From Icerya purchasi (lineage: Eukaryota > Arthropoda > Insecta > Hemiptera > Monophlebidae), in assembly GCA_039619475.1 (NCBI GenBank), contig CM077115.1, forward strand, positions 153,363,774-153,427,773: a stretch of 64,000 bases of DNA. The letters run 5' to 3'. Numbering within the stretch: the first letter of the stretch is position 1; the number at the start of each line of letters is the position of its first letter. The notes under the pieces were generated by a model that was not told where the DNA came from, searched no databases, and was given only the letters and a program-made list of their open reading frames with translations. Shown here piece after piece: positions 21,580 to 32,446 of the stretch. Position numbers and translations under genes: made by a program.

Positions 21580-22164
21580 ATGCCCTTGCATAAGAGCGGC
21601 CGATACTTGGCAGAAGGTACTCTCAGCAATATTCAAGTGATGAGGACTGGACCATCAGAAACCTTTGACCTGGATTCGGATGGTAATTCTAATTTCTGTG
21701 GTAAACGCATACCACATGTTGGTGCAGCAGCAAGTATTGCTGATATATCAGATGATGAAGTGGTTATTGGCAAACAGTTCCGTGAGTCGCTTAAAGATAT
21801 ACATGTCCAGTTGGATCATTTAGATGAAGTGCTAAAAGATGTCTCCGCTTTAACTGCTACATTGATTAGTCCAGTAGAGGTCGCTGTTGAAGATCTGAAA
21901 CGTTCTTGAAAAGAAACACTTAATAGGCTGGATGTTACTGATGAGGAATTAAGGAAATTCCAACAGCTAAAACTATTGGAAGAACATATTGGATCGGTTA
22001 TGGCTGACAATGCTGGAGCTATCTGGACAGAAATGGATGAAAAACTGCAAAAGGTGGGAGCTAAAGAGGCTGCTTATTACACAGCGCTATCAGAATCATT
22101 GTGTACTATGTGTGACAATGTGATCCATATTACTACCAACACAAGCAACTCTATCAGACAATAA
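21580..22164 (+). pseudogene. 194-codon frame next to the integrase remnant, unknown function
   Basis: ATG 21580 opens a frame interrupted by one TGA (21907-21909, after LEDLKRS-like sequence) and continuing in the same frame to TAA 22164. The protein is acidic and predicted helical (SLKDIHVQLDHLDEVLKDV, EELRKFQQLKLLEEHIG), consistent with a coiled coil. It starts 13 bp after the integrase remnant, so it may be the next gene of the same Polinton-like element. I do not recognise the family. Confidence 0.5.
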
Positions 22165-22554
22165 AAGATCTAACAGGGTGATGATCATGAATATACATTT
22201 GCACACACATGTACTAATGGTCGTGGTGGTGGGTGTCGGTTCTCCTTCTCTAAAATAGTCCATTAATGCGTACTATGTCGGAGAAGGCTAACATACCAGC
22301 AAACAATACCCTACGGAAACATAGTGAAGTGCTACCTATTTCTGTAGGGTGGACAAGTGAGAAGAATGACAATGACAATAATAGTAATAACTGTTAAAAT
22401 AGTACTAGTGGACTAGTTAGTGATTAGCAGGATGCCGAAGGGGTGTGGGGAACAGGGGGCAGTAGTCATTATAAGGCTAAGGTTAACTAACAGGAGTAAT
22501 CTATAGCTGTGTGCATGTGTGTTTGTGTGTGTGGAAAGATCCAGAATGTTCTAA
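22165..22554. other. No gene recognised
   Basis: Non-coding flank between the Polinton-like remnant and LINE C. It contains the ~20-bp tandem duplication GATCCAGAATGTTCTA / GATCCAGAGTGTTCTA near 22539-22575, at the truncated end of LINE C. Confidence 0.4.
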
Positions 22555-22559
22555 AGTGA

Positions 22560-22907
22560 TCCAGAGTGTTCTATGACGCCTAATGGTCGGGCAGAAGGTG
22601 GAAAGTAACAGGAGATAATAAAAATGTCTTCCAATTGAACTGCCACGATATATTCGCAACGTTCGAAGAATTCTACCTCATTAAATGGTAATGCTGAGTT
22701 AACTAAAATTGACACGAACTGCTTTGTAGTTTGAATATAAACATTGGTAATATCTGGGATTATCTTTTGAATAAGATACGGTTCTGAGATACACACAATA
22801 TCTTTATTATCCTTTAATAAATCAAACTGTAGCAAATTATTACCAGAACGTGAATGATGTAGGTTTAATTGCATTACAGAGAGGAAATCGAAATTATTAT
22901 TCTCCAT
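22560..22907 (-). pseudogene. LINE C ORF2 start: endonuclease N-terminus
   Basis: ATG 22907, overlapping the end of ORF1. The N-terminal EEP endonuclease strand is VMQLNLHHSRSGNNLL, followed by DIVCISEPYLI, which contains the catalytic Glu in an SEPY context typical of R1-like LINEs, and IFIISCYFPPSARP. The copy breaks off about 115 residues in. The overlap with ORF1 suggests translational coupling in the intact element. Confidence 0.75.
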
Positions 22908-23339
22908 AACAAGTGTTGTTATCTAAAATTGAATGAATTCTTTTCGCAGTTTTGCATTTGTAAAGCTGGTAATACTTATGGTTCAGACTGAAGTTTGTTT
23001 TTCTTTCTACATTTGAAAAGTGACAGTTTGGACAATGTCCACGATCAATAATTTCCTTAATTTTACCTCTTTCTTCATTATCCAGTTTGCAATGCCGAGC
23101 TCTATGCCCGAAGCCTCCACATGAATAACATTGGGTAATATTAATATGTTTGTAGGCACGACATAAGCGCCATTCTACAGGAACAAATCCATCCTTAATT
23201 AGATAATTATATACATCCGGTGATACCTGAACAATCGCTTCCAAGTAAGTATTTTCTTTCCTTTGCTTCTGGATAATTTTGCCGTAAGCGTTCCGATCGA
23301 TTGTGAGGTTTGTATACTGGTGAATCGAAGTAAGAATTT

Positions 23340-24036
23340 ATTTCATTATACTCCGCATTCGCTCACTTATCCACGCTCTTTCATCCCTTCATTCTATTCA
23401 AATTGATTTTCTGTGGATTCCTAGCCATTTGGGAATCTGCGGTAATGAAGCGGCGGACTCATTGGCTCGGGTTGCTGCCTATTCTCACTTCTTTTTTAAA
23501 GAAGTCCCTTCGTCCAATCTCCTTCCTCTGTGCAAAGATTTTCATCTTAGGTTTTGGTCGGATATGTACGTTTCCTGTTTCTCTAACAATCGTTCTTTCT
23601 ATCTGTCTGTCCAACCTAGTCTTCCTGCCAATCCGTGGTTCTCTTTATTTCCTTCACTTCGTCGTTCTGTTGTTGTCTCCGTTATTCGCTTTCGCTCTTA
23701 AGCCATACTTTATTATCTTCGTCCCGTTTTCGTTTTTCGTTGGTTGCCTCTCCATATTGTCCTCTCACCTCAAACGAAGAACATGTTTGCGATGCGGACC
23801 ATGTGTTCTTTGAGTGTTCATCTCTTTCTGCTGAGTGCTCGGCTTTCTACTTTAGTTCGCTGGGACTTGGTCTTCCTACTCCATACTGCGCCTCTTATGT
23901 TCTATCTCTTCCCTCTCCACAAATTGTTCCTATTATTTGTTCCTTTCTCCTAACAATATCTGATCGTATCAGGATATAAGTGATTCCTTCCTATTCTAAA
24001 TGTTTCTGGGTAAAGGTCCCAAAAAAAAATAATAAG
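23340..24036 (+). mobile_element. LINE B, 5'-truncated insertion 1
   Basis: Bounded by the 8-bp duplication AAGAATTT (23332-23339 and 24037-24044) inside LINE C ORF1. It contains the RNase H end and ORF2 C-terminus (FLAIWESAVMK / HLGICGNEAADSLARVAA, later CDADHVFFECSSLSAE and LGLPTPYCASYVLSLPSPQ) with a frameshift near 23700. It ends with a short 3' UTR and nine A residues at 24021-24029. Confidence 0.85.
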
Positions 24037-24251
24037 AAGAATTTCGTTTTTGACTTGGTCAGAATCATAAGAACGAAGGGAAAAAAGTAACCCTGTTGTT
24101 TTAATGTAAGGCATTCTTTTTGCCGGTTCTGAAAAGGTAAATGTATCTTTATCAGCAAAATTATTCAGGCGGTTTATAATTGTGTCCTTGTCTTCGTTAG
24201 TGGTTTTTATTATCAAACTATCCTTCTTACGTGTGAAAATAGGCATGTCTT

Positions 24252-26982
24252 TAAACTCCTCTTACTCACATTTGGAAAATGGTGAAGACTTTCAAATCTC
24301 CCTCAGCTCAACATCTTTCAAATCATATCCTGTCTCCGGACAAATTAATTCCATTTATGAATTCCTTAGCTCCTTGTTACGTTCCTAGCTTCCAAGAATC
24401 CTGTCGCATCCCGGTTCCCCTCACCTCCTCTCATTTCCTACTCACTCCTTTTACCTACACTGAATTGGAAGCTGCCTTACGTAATTCTTCTAATTCTTCT
24501 CCTGGTAAAGACGGAATTCCCTTTCTCGTACTAAAAAGTCTCTCTGATTCCGCTCTTCGTTTCCTCTTAAATTTATTCAATTCATTTCTCTCGTCTGGTT
24601 CTACTCCATCTGTTTGGAATATTTTCATTGTTGTCCCGATCCCAAAACCTAACTCCTCCTCTCTTCGACCAATCTCACTTGCTCCCTGTGCCAGAAAGCT
24701 GTTTGAAATTATAATTAATAGACGGCTAATTTGGTGGCTTGAGCACAATAAAGTATTGCCAAATAATATGTTTGGATTTCGCCCTGGACGCGGCCCTCCC
24801 GATTGTATCAGTACTTTCTTGTCAGATGTGTATTTATCTTTTATCAACAAAAAGTTCCTCATTGCTTCCTTCGTCGATGTCTCTGCTGCCTTCGATAATG
24901 TCCACCTTCCCACCCTATTCGATTCCATGCTCTCCTTGAATATTCCACCCTTCTTCTCTACTCTTGTCATTAGCCTTTTCCAATCTAGGACTATCTTTCT
25001 CTCTTCTCCGCTCGAACCTATTTCTAGACTGGTCTTTCGTGGACTGCCGCAGGGCTCTTGTCTAAGTCCAACCCTTTCTAACATTTACCTTATAAAAACT
25101 GCTTCTCTGTCAACAATCTCCTCTTCCCTTTTTTTTGCTGACGACATCCTCATTTACTCCACCCATCGTAGTATCTCCACCGCTAATTCCCAGCTGCAAC
25201 ATTACTTAACGATTTTGGAAAGCGCTTTATCTAATATTCATCTGTCTATCCCTCCAACGAAATCCTCTGCTGTTGTCTTTACTCTTCGTCCTTTTGACCC
25301 CTACTTAGTTAGTCTCTCCTTAAATAGTAATCCGATCCCCCTGGCTAACCATTTCCGTTACTTAGGAGTATTTTTGGATAGCCGTCTTTTGTTCCACAAG
25401 CATATTAACTATATATACGTGTCATCACTAAAAAGGCTCAACCTTATTAAGTCCCTTTCACATACGAACTGGGGAGGTGATCTGTGCATTTTGCTCATGT
25501 TCTACAAATCCTGTATCCGTTCTATTCTAGATTATTGCTTTTTTATTTATGGTAACTCTTCCAGGTCTTTGCTCTCCAAGCTCGATCGCGTCCAAAATAC
25601 TTGCCTTCGCCTCTGTCTTGGAGCTCAGAAATCTTCTCCTATCCCTGCTATTCAAGCGGAAACCCACATTCCTCCACTTTTTATTCGGCGTTCCTATTTG
25701 GGCTACCGCTTCCTCATTAAACGTCTTCCTATCTCCTCTTCCTCACTTATTCCTTCTTATTCCCTCATTCTACAGGATTGGCGATTTAGTGCCAATAAAA
25801 CACCAATTCTGTCTCTTATTTCTACTCGACTCCTTCAATTTTTACCATACATTCACACTTACGATAAGCTCCCATATTTTTCTTTTAACTTTTCCTCCTT
25901 CCTTCATCAAATTAATTGCTTTTACTCTTCTGCTCCCCCTACACCCGTTCTGCATCATGCCGTTAGATCGGAATTTTTACATACCTTAAACTCCCACTAT
26001 TCTAACCACGTTACAATCTACACGGACGGTTCCAAGAGCCCAAGTGGAGTTGGTACAGCCTTTCTTTGTCCTTCATTAAATCACTCTGAGTCCTTTAAAC
26101 TTCCTTCCTTCTGTTCAACTTTCTGTGCCGAGTCTATTGCTATCCTCCACGCACTTTTCTTCATCAGATCTTCGAAGGTCTCTCATAATTTCCTTATTCT
26201 ATCAGATTCTCAAAGCGTGCTACAGGCTGTTGCATCTCCTCTGCCTTCCCACTCTACTGATTATGTAATCCTTTTTATACGTTCCTTGATCCATGACCTC
26301 TTTCTTTTTTGTGCAATCCAGGTTAATTTCCTTTGGATCCCTAACCATTCCGGAATAGAAGGAAATGAGTCAGTTGACTTATTAGCTCGGCGAGCTTCTT
26401 CTTCCGGCAGGTTCTTTACTACTTTTCCATCCATCAATATTAATTTTCTGTCCTCTGCAACGCACAATCAATTATGGTTTAACTTCTACTACTCCTCATT
26501 CTCAAACCCGGATTCTTTTTACTTGTCCATCCAGCCTTCTCTTCCTTTCTGTTCCTGGTTTCTTGACTTCCCTTTTATGCGTCGCTCCAGCATCTCGGCA
26601 ATATGCCGTCTCCGCCTTGGGCACAGCTGGCTTCCCTCGTCGCTATTCCGATTCTCTCTCGCGGCATCTCCGTATTGTCCTTTACATCCTCCTAACAGTC
26701 AACATGTATGTGATCCTGATCACATAATGTTCGAATGTTCATCACTTTCATCTGAACAATCTTCCTTTTACTCCTCTCTCTTATCAAACAATGTTCCTAC
26801 TCTCTATTGTGCTGCATTTATTTTTTCCCTTCCTTCTCCGTCTGTCATCTAGGCGCTTGATACATTCTTGTTGAATGTTTCACGCCGCATAAAAATCTGA
26901 TTTTTTCTCTATTCCTATTTCTTGGGCTAATGTCCTCGCTGACGAACCCATAGTAAATATATAAAAAAAAAAAAAAAAAAAA
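24252..26982 (+). mobile_element. LINE B, 5'-truncated insertion 2
   Basis: Begins between endonuclease and RT (THIWK, before the MVKTF start) and ends in a poly(A) run at about 26962-26982, inserted in LINE C ORF1. Its ORF2 frame is intact over 857 codons. The target duplication is not clean: the two junctions read GTCTTTA and GATCCTTA. The 3' UTR ends AATATATAAAAA. Confidence 0.88.
24279..26852 (+). CDS. LINE B ORF2 (RT plus RNase H), 5'-truncated but open
   Basis: In frame from 24255. RT motifs: GKDGIPFLVLKSL, VVPIPKPNSSSLRPISL, MFGFRPGRGPPD, ASFVDVSAAFDNVHLP (first Asp), FRGLPQGSCLSPTL and FADD at 25134-25145. The thumb and connection follow (HFRYLGVFLDSRLLF). RNase H starts at IYTDGSKSPSGVG (Asp at 26025) with AESIAIL (Glu), LSDSQSVL (Asp) and NHSGIEGNESVDLLARR (His/Asp). 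A C-terminal zinc-like region CDPDHIMFECSSL follows. It ends at TAG 26850-26852. The DNA is T/C-rich with Ser/Leu/Pro codons, unlike the AT-rich LINEs D, F and G. The lack of stops suggests a recent insertion. The endonuclease is missing, so it is not autonomous. Confidence 0.92.
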   Translation: MVKTFKSPSAQHLSNHILSPDKLIPFMNSLAPCYVPSFQESCRIPVPLTSSHFLLTPFTYTELEAALRNSSNSSPGKDGIPFLVLKSLSDSALRFLLNLFNSFLSSGSTPSVWNIFIVVPIPKPNSSSLRPISLAPCARKLFEIIINRRLIWWLEHNKVLPNNMFGFRPGRGPPDCISTFLSDVYLSFINKKFLIASFVDVSAAFDNVHLPTLFDSMLSLNIPPFFSTLVISLFQSRTIFLSSPLEPISRLVFRGLPQGSCLSPTLSNIYLIKTASLSTISSSLFFADDILIYSTHRSISTANSQLQHYLTILESALSNIHLSIPPTKSSAVVFTLRPFDPYLVSLSLNSNPIPLANHFRYLGVFLDSRLLFHKHINYIYVSSLKRLNLIKSLSHTNWGGDLCILLMFYKSCIRSILDYCFFIYGNSSRSLLSKLDRVQNTCLRLCLGAQKSSPIPAIQAETHIPPLFIRRSYLGYRFLIKRLPISSSSLIPSYSLILQDWRFSANKTPILSLISTRLLQFLPYIHTYDKLPYFSFNFSSFLHQINCFYSSAPPTPVLHHAVRSEFLHTLNSHYSNHVTIYTDGSKSPSGVGTAFLCPSLNHSESFKLPSFCSTFCAESIAILHALFFIRSSKVSHNFLILSDSQSVLQAVASPLPSHSTDYVILFIRSLIHDLFLFCAIQVNFLWIPNHSGIEGNESVDLLARRASSSGRFFTTFPSININFLSSATHNQLWFNFYYSSFSNPDSFYLSIQPSLPFCSWFLDFPFMRRSSISAICRLRLGHSWLPSSLFRFSLAASPYCPLHPPNSQHVCDPDHIMFECSSLSSEQSSFYSSLLSNNVPTLYCAAFIFSLPSPSVI

Positions 26983-27659
26983 GATCCTTAGGCTTGATAG
27001 CTTGTTTAAATACCTTTTCTACTAGTTCAGAAGAGGTTTTAGTACCCGGAGCGATATTATTAAGTTTATCTAATTTCTTAGAATCATCGGAAATGGAGAT
27101 TTTAATAGTTTTGTCCAGTTTAGATTTCTGAATTGAAGTAATATTTATTTTGGTATCATTTTTAGTTATTTGCGAATAACTCGGTTTATTTTTTGTTTCG
27201 AATTTTTTTAAAACGGGATAAATTGTTTCATGAATTACTTTAGTAATTTCATTCATGTCTATGCTCGAACTAACTGGGTTGACGTCTTCAGCTAACGCTG
27301 TGTTAATTTCTAACACAAGGTCCGTAATCGTTTTCTTAATTCCATTGTATTTTATGCCTTTAGCTCCAAGTTTAGGTCTTAAGTCTACCAAAAAAGGTAA
27401 AATAGTGGAACCTAATAACTGTCGGATAGCCATTGAAACCCGTATCCTAGCCAATTATGATAGAAGTTCGATAATTTAACATTTCCTAACTGGTAACACC
27501 GTTAAATACAACAACTAAGAATTCTATTCTATTCGGAGGTGATTAGTGTCACGAAAATCGAAGATAAATAAATAAGGCAGACTAACCAGGGACAATTGTA
27601 ATCGGATTCTTATCAGCGAGCGATTGATAACGCATGATGCACAACTAGACACTTTATTC

Positions 27660-28940
27660 ACTTTCGGTTTCCAATTTGTATATTTCAGACTTATCGTTGA
27701 TGGAGTTCCCTATGGCTGTAACCAGATATTTCTATGCAGATGATCTAGCATTCGCGGTCACTTCTAACCATCGTCCCTCCATTTGTAAATACTTCATGAT
27801 TACAATCAACAATATTTTAACCTATATGGAAAAACATCTTCTACAGTTGGACGAAAACAAGACTAATTTATTAATCATGCACAGGAAACGAAAAAGGGAC
27901 TACTACAATTCACTACATCTCTCTATACCGAACTTTGAAATTAATATCGTCGACTCACTGAAATATCTCGGTATTGCATTAGACTGTCGCTACAGTTTTA
28001 ATCAACATTTCAAAAATTTGTCCAGTAAAGCTACAACGGTTCTAAATAAATTGCACTCCGTGTCTGGACGCATGTATGGGATGAGCACTAAACACCGTTT
28101 AATAATTTATAATATGCTAGTTGTTCCATTATTCACGTACTGTGTATTTATGTTTGAAGAGGCTTTAAAGTGTAAAAGCATTCAGGAAGTACTAGTTAAA
28201 TCCCAAAGGAAATTTCTTTTGTTTATTCTCCGCGCGCATAGAACTACTTCCGGTGATGCGTTACAAACAATAGCAGGACAATTGCCACTGTATTCCATAC
28301 TGCAGCATAAAATTTTGTATTTCAAAGGGTTAAATAATCTCAATTTGGAGTTGGATCTAAACAATAGATTTATTGAAATGCAAAATAGCTGGAACAATAG
28401 CTCAACTGGAAGGAGTTGGGTTACTTTCAGATAGATTAGTAGTAGATGGTAAGAATTGGGTTAATTAAGGGGTGGTGGTTGCAGCTCTGAAGTCTATTGT
28501 TCCAAGGACGCAGGGGCAGTTCCTAAGGGTGAGAGGAGTAGTTTTGGTGCTGGAGGCTAATGTTACAGTATAAATAGAGGTAGTTCATGACGAAGGAGGA
28601 GTGGTGCAGGTGCTAGAGGCTAACATTCCAGTGGACAAAAGAGAGGTAGTTAGTGCAAATTTGGGACATTTTGGAGGTAGTTGGGGGACCTTGGCCCATT
28701 TCCAGGGGGAGTTAGGTTAGAATTACAAAACAATAAGGAGATCATTAGGTTACTTTTGGGCAAGTTGAAACTTTACCTTCTTTCACTCTTCTGCACAACT
28801 ATGCCAGAAACCTTATATTTACCCTACTATTAACATCTAACCGCATCAACATGTAATTGATTCTCTTCTCTCATATTGTTTCTGAGCTAACATTTGCTAT
28901 ATACATGTACAAAAGGGAATAAAGTATTTAAAAAATCATT
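27660..28940 (+). mobile_element. LINE E, 5'-truncated
   Basis: Starts within the RT just before the catalytic motif (LYISDLSLMEFP) and runs through ORF2's end into a ~500-bp 3' UTR with AATAAA near 28918 and a short A-run at 28930-28935. The 3' UTR contains three diverged GGTAGTT-type blocks (28540-28690). It abuts the 5' end of LINE C in opposite orientation. Confidence 0.75.
27676..28434 (+). pseudogene. LINE E ORF2 C-terminal RT fragment
   Basis: RT fingers-palm end with YADD encoded at 27733-27744 (RYFYADDLAFAV), LQLDENKTNLLIMHRK and VDSLKYLGIALDCRYSFNQHF, then the thumb-like region (RLIIYNMLVVPLFTYC, FILRAHRTTSGDALQTIAG). The pattern KYLG...L.C..SFNQH and the RAHRTTS block, shared with families A and D, place it in the R1/I-like group. 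The frame is open to TAG 28434. No RNase H follows, so either the family lacks it or it has been deleted. Confidence 0.82.
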
Positions 28941-29082
28941 AATTGTTTGTTTAAGTATGTGTTTACATTTGTTCAATAACAATAAACAGATAAAAAAATT
29001 GTTGTTTGTTTTTTTTATTTCACATACGCATTAAGCATTTAATATTATCACATACTATGAGTGTGTAATAAATCACAGAGGT
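28941..29082. other. No feature recognised
   Basis: Short AT-rich spacer between LINE E and the family A fragment. Confidence 0.4.
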
Positions 29083-29216
29083 CATACAGTTGAACAACGT
29101 TGTATCGATTGTGGAAGCCCAAATTTATGTTGCGTTGTTTTGTCTTCAAGCATGTTTAGAACTAAGATCCCAACCGCTTGGAATCTTACTGATGACTGAT
29201 TCCTTGCAGTCCAAAC
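29083..29216 (+). pseudogene. LINE A fragment (RNase H interior)
   Basis: A 134-bp match to 997-1126 of the window (GTTGAACAACGTTGTATC, GTTTTGTCTTCA, GATCCCAACCGCT, ATTCCTTGCAGTCCA) with scattered substitutions and one in-frame stop. Neither end corresponds to an element end, so this is a relic. Confidence 0.85.
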
Positions 29217-29244
29217 TATGTATGTTATGAATGTTATATGTTTG

Positions 29245-29325
29245 ATATTCCCGAATGTGAATGCGAATGCGAATGTTTGAAATGCAAATATGCGAATGTG
29301 AATGCGAATGCAAATGTTTGGGAAA
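29245..29325. repeat. GAATGCGAATGT minisatellite
   Basis: A short array of hexamer-based units (GAATGC/GAATGT, with TTTGAAATGC interruptions). Non-coding. Confidence 0.75.
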
Positions 29326-29424
29326 GTCATCAAAACAGATTATTTTATTTAATCATTTTTATTAATAATTACATTAATAAGTACTAATAACTTGAAACAT
29401 AGAAAAGATCTATATACTCTATAG

Positions 29425-29703
29425 TAGGGGTAGCCAACCCGCGGCCCGCCTTAAACATTTTTGCGGCCCTCTAGATGGCCAAAGTAGCACTGGTAAAATA
29501 AATATTTTTTAATGATACCATTTTTTATTATTTCATTTTTAGTGTTATATATTTCTTTGCAATGTACGTGTAGTATCGTTATCATTATATTATCTATATT
29601 TACATGTAAGAATACTAGTAAACACAGTAATAATGATCCATTACGTGGAGTTATGATGCATTTCCAAAGTGGCCCACAAGATCATTTAGGTTGGCCACCC
29701 CTG
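29425..29703. mobile_element. hAT-type non-autonomous element (MITE)
   Basis: A 279-bp element flanked by the 8-bp duplication CTCTATAG (29417-29424 and 29704-29711), the size produced by hAT transposases. The terminal inverted repeats read TAGGGGTAGCCAACCC on the left and complement CAGGGGTGGCCAACCT on the right (2-3 mismatches), and GCGGCCCGCC lies just inside. No coding capacity. Confidence 0.9.
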
Positions 29704-29744
29704 CTCTATAGAATCAATATATTATATAGTTTTGCTTTAATAAT

Positions 29745-30380
29745 AGTAGCTAATAAATGGGCATTCTGGTGCAGTTTCCCCCGGTTTTTCCCGGAGTGTT
29801 CAGGTTTTCCTCCGACATTCCTGGACAGTTCCCCCGATTTGCCGTCCAGGTACTCAAATTTAACCTAAATTCCCGTCCAGGTAGTCAAAATTCACCCCAA
29901 TTTGTGTCCAGGTGTCCAAAATTCACCCAAGTTTCCCCACAGTTCCTCCGACTTCCCCCCAATTTTCCTGGACAGTTCCGCTTATCCAAACCCCAATGTG
30001 TCCAGATGCCCAAAATTCACCCCAGACCGCTAATCCGAACTCAAAATTCACCCCAATTTGTATCCATGCGATCAAATTTAACCTAAATTCCTGTCCAGGT
30101 ACTCAAAATTCACCTCAATCCCCGTCCATGTGATCAAATTTCACCCAAATTCCCATCCAGCTACTCAAAATTCACCCCAATTTATGTCCGAGAGTCCAAA
30201 ATTCACCCCAATTTATGTCCAGGTGCTCGAAATTCACCCAAGTTTCCCCCGATTCCTCCGAGTTTCCTCCAGACGGTTCCCGCACATTTCCAGTAAACCG
30301 AACGTCCAAACAGTGTCCAGAGGTCAATAAACTATCCAAAGTGTTATTCGGGGGCGCAAGTAACCCCAATTAGTGTCCAG
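29745..30380 (+). repeat. Palindrome left tip: subterminal minisatellite
   Basis: Units of about 30-45 bp built on CAAAATTCACCCCAATTT and GTCCAGGTACTC, repeated about 12 times. The outer ~150 bp differ from the right tip by numerous substitutions, whereas the sequence inside 29,910 is virtually identical to its partner. Confidence 0.9.
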
Positions 30381-31289
30381 GTGCTGAAAGTTCCCACAAG
30401 TTCCCTAAATTTCTTTGAAATTCCCCTGTACGCGTCCTGCTCGTTTCCGATAAACCGAACAGATTATTAATTAACATAAGTACATTAATTAACGTCCGAA
30501 AGTAAACCAAGTCTCCACTAGCCCCGCCCACCCGCTGCTTTACAACGATTTTTTTAAAAATTCCGAGGCCTAAGTATGAAAATTCCAAAATTTAACCCCA
30601 ATATATTATTTAAAGCGTAAATCTAACCTATAACTCCAGTTTACACCTCTCACACGTATATTTCGATCACGCGCACGCTCCGGTCGCCGACGCGAAAGCG
30701 CACGCGCCGATCCCACACATATTCCGATCTCCGCCGCGATATCACACCCACACATACGCGCTCCGTTCCCGATACCGCGATTATTTCTTAAATATTTCAA
30801 AGTCTAAGTATACATAATATAAAATTAGCCGAAGCATATTTTTTTATTTTCATGATTCCCCGATCTTACTGCCATATGCCAAGACGCACGTCCCGATCGC
30901 GCGCATATATCTAACATAACGTTCTACGCCGCGATAGCGCACACGCCGATCCCCCGCACGTGTCGTCCGTTTACGCTGCTTCAATTATTTTTTTAATTAT
31001 TATTTTTTTTTCACATAATAACCCAATCCCTGCTCTGTTGTCTAAACCTAACCGGTTATCCAAAACATTTACAAATTAACAAATCAATTATTTTTATAGT
31101 CTAAATTAGCCTTAGTCTCCTTTACCCCTTCCACCCTCTTTTCCGATCAATTTCGTTGTTTTAATATCGAATATATCGCATTCAATTTACTTTTACTACG
31201 ACCATTAAACCCCCGATCGACGCTCCCGACGCCTCAGTCATCTCATATTGAGAGGTAATTATTTTTTATGTGACCGCTATGAATACACA

Positions 31290-31830
31290 CCGTCCATTCC
31301 CGCACACCAATCTGCTATCGTTAGTTCCCATACCGTTCATAATAACTTTTATTCAACTCCAAGTATTATGGAATTATTCCAATTATATATTTTCTTCACT
31401 CCCGATCATTTCTTCTGACCGTTCATAATATTTTTATTTTCCTCCGGTTCTAAAAATAAATCCTACAATGTCTTCAACGCGATGAATGCGCATACATCTT
31501 CTGCAGTTAGTTTCCATAAAGATCTTAATAATTTTTCGAGCCTAAATATTATAGAAATAGCCGAAGTACATTTTTTTCGTTTCTGATCATTTCTTCCGAC
31601 CGTTCATAATATTTTTATTTTTCTCTGGTTCTAAAAATAAATCCTACAATGTCTTCAACGCGATGAATGCACACACATCTGCCGTCGTTAGTTCCCATAC
31701 CGTTCATAATAACTTTTTTCCACTCCAAGTATTATGGAATTATTCTAACTATATTTTTCACGTTTCCGATCATTTCTTCAGAGTGTTTATCATTTTTTAT
31801 ATTTTTTTAGCGTTTCCAAAAATTCCTTTA
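31290..31830. repeat. ~184-bp tandem units in left arm (three copies)
   Basis: Units containing GTTAGTTCCCATACCGTTCA, TTCATAATATTTTTATTTT and CTACAATGTCTTCAACGCGA start near 31320, 31504 and 31689. The same array lies inverted at about 48167-48707 in the right arm. Confidence 0.8.
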
Positions 31831-32446
31831 TCGTTCCCAGTCCCTCCAAGCCAAATCTTTCATAATATATTTTCCAGAGCCCCCCCAAACCATCAAACCT
31901 CTAAAGAAACATAGACGCTGTCTCCAACACCCATTTTACCATCAGTTATTGTATATTATTGTCAAATTATTTTTCCAAAAGCCTTTTTAAAATTTTTTCA
32001 CGTTCGTACATATTTTTTATTTGCACGACATTCGTTTCCATGCACACACGTTTCCATACCGATTGTAATATTTATTTATTTTTCATCCCCTCCCAGACTT
32101 CATACACATCCCACTGGCACGTTCAACGATAGTTTCTTTATTGATCCTGTACATTTTTTCTGCATTAGCCGCGGGAGCGTAGCACATCAATCCATCCCAC
32201 ACACTATGCGTCCTCATATATTTAATTTTTAATTAACGATCTTTAATTATTTTTACTGGTATTATTTTTCCTACACAATCACTCCATCATACATACTTTA
32301 CACTGTGAAAATAATTTTAGCCTTTCGATAGAGGAAATCTCCGATCACTAAATAATTGTTATAGGCGTCCTATTTTTAATATTATACACATCTCAGTATA
32401 ATTATTAAACGAAGGAACTCACAGCATCGTTGCTGCAATCGCACCA

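Larger units (their letters stand above)
22897..27454 (-). pseudogene. LINE C ORF1, Gag-like, split by two insertions
   Basis: Three pieces: N-terminal 27454-26983 (MAIRQLLGSTILPF...VEKVFKQAIKPKD), middle 24246-24040 (MPIFTRKKDSLIIKTTNED...QVKNEI) and C-terminal 23331-22897 (SIHQYTNLTIDRNAYGKIIQ...). The middle piece has an RRM-like LINE Gag fold pattern. The C-terminal piece carries a zinc knuckle CYSCGGFGHRARHC (C-x2-C-x4-H-x4-C) and a second cluster CPNCHF...H...C. It would be an RNA-binding protein for the element. Apart from the insertions the frames are open. The stop overlaps the ORF2 start by 11 nt (ATGGAGAATAA). Confidence 0.82.
22555..27650 (-). mobile_element. LINE C, 3'-lacking copy, twice interrupted by LINE B
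   Basis: The 5' half of a minus-strand R1-like LINE: 5' UTR (about 27455-27650), Gag-like ORF1 from 27454 and the first ~115 residues of ORF2. The copy ends in the endonuclease at about 22560. Two plus-strand LINE B insertions (23340-24036 and about 24252-26982) split ORF1. Removing them rejoins the ORF1 reading frame at both sites, which proves the nesting order. Confidence 0.85.

Noticed and set aside
24455..25084. 209-codon minus-strand frame
   Set aside because: Antisense to the RT domain of LINE B ORF2; composition is a mirror of the coding strand.
30606..30800. Arg-rich 64-codon frame in the GC-rich part of the arm
   Set aside because: Composition-driven (CGCG-rich repeats); no domain and no start context.
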